Source of the DNA: Halobacteriales archaeon QS_9_67_15
GTDB taxonomy: Archaea; Halobacteriota; Halobacteria; Halobacteriales; Haloarculaceae
DNA: 30,357 nt
Direction of reading: 5' to 3'
Assembly: GCA_003023165.1 (NCBI GenBank)
Contig: PXSD01000001.1
Location: 1 to 30,357 of the forward strand
Position numbers and translations under genes: made by a program. Under the pieces are notes generated by a model. The model was not told the origin of the DNA and searched no databases. It was given only the letters and a program-made list of their open reading frames with translations. Of this stretch, positions 30,149 through 30,357 are shown piece by piece. Positions within the stretch are counted from its first letter, which is position 1, and each line of letters starts with the position of its first letter.

Positions 30149-30203
30149 CTGGGCGCCGACCGCGCTCCACGGCACTGTTCAGATAAGAGTCTAACTGCGA
30201 CTA

Positions 30204-30357
30204 CCGCAGACAGCGTGAAAGCCCCCGCTAGCTCCGGTCGAGGGGCTCGCTGCGCTCCTCACTGCGTTGCGGTGCTTACGTCGCCCGTCTTCCCGGAGCC
30301 AGCGGCCCCTTTCAGTCCCACCCGATTCAGCCGGTTCAACGGTCTGAGCGGGTGGGA
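30204..30357 (+). repeat. Structured intergenic repeat, copy B (cut by window end)
   Basis: It carries the same blocks as 814-977 in the same order: CCGCAGACAGCGTGAAAGCC, a 12-bp stem (30226-30237 with 30293-30304, 11 pairs), the core ggggctcgctgcgctcctc, the string ggcccctttcagtcccaccc, then a 26-nt loop and gggtggga at the end. The stem bases differ from copy A while pairing is retained. The element continues beyond the window. Confidence 0.85.

Noticed and set aside
1..30357. A new defence, conflict or mobile-element-encoded system
   Set aside because: No nuclease-helicase clusters, toxin-antitoxin pair, transposase, integrase, phage gene or restriction-modification gene is visible; the PIN-ATPase-KH protein is a widespread archaeal housekeeping-type protein and stands alone.

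Overview
The window is from a haloarchaeon (class Halobacteria). The evidence is high GC, very acidic proteins, many leaderless genes with a TATA box about 26-30 nt before the start codon, and lineage-typical genes: a Bat/HTH_10 sensor-regulator, a soluble Htr-type chemoreceptor, the SAMP-activating E1 UbaA, a bacterial-type LeuRS and a PIN-ATPase-KH protein. The genus cannot be fixed from sequence reading alone; a Haloarcula/Halosimplex-like relative is only a guess.

Layout. 0.2-2.6 kb: two small haloarchaeal proteins, a structured intergenic repeat, prephenate dehydratase (pheA) and an Hsp20. 2.7-5.8 kb: a C-terminally shortened peroxiredoxin, a PAS-PAS-GAF-HTH_10 regulator and a small wHTH protein. 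5.9-10 kb (minus strand): a type IV pilin with a LamG-like domain, then leuS. 10-17.5 kb: a deleted BtuF-like gene, then a mostly minus-strand block (membrane protein, ubaA, soluble chemoreceptor, M32 carboxypeptidase, DUF192 lipoprotein, conserved hypothetical, broken M20 deacylase). 17.5-20.8 kb: a gene-poor stretch, an interrupted M48-like gene, an intact DUF368 transporter and a chimeric S9-peptidase relic. 21-25.7 kb: a zinc ribbon, a 7TM-PAS-GAF histidine kinase and a PIN-ATPase-KH protein. 25.8-30.3 kb: a degenerate Thr-rich protein, a wHTH regulator, an EMC6-like/ABCE1 pair, an F420-type LLM oxidoreductase, and a second copy of the structured repeat running off the end.

I see no defence island, CRISPR array, tRNA, rRNA or transposase. 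The unusual content lies in small structured DNA. (1) There are five short (78-80 bp) nearly full-length palindromic elements of three sequence families. Three sit exactly on the stop codon of a gene (pheA, ubaA, the M20 gene). A fourth splits the M48-like gene, and its computed removal restores one reading frame. (2) Clusters of perfect hairpins, mostly with 3-nt loops, lie inside coding sequence exactly where LeuRS (two sites) and PheA (one site) carry apparently non-conserved insertions. (3) A larger intergenic element of about 150 bp or more occurs at 0.8 kb and 30.2 kb; its inner stem differs in sequence between copies while pairing is kept, which suggests selection on structure. (4) There is a high load of decaying metabolic and peptidase genes. 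Together the window looks like a housekeeping region being reshaped by small non-autonomous palindromic elements and by gene decay.
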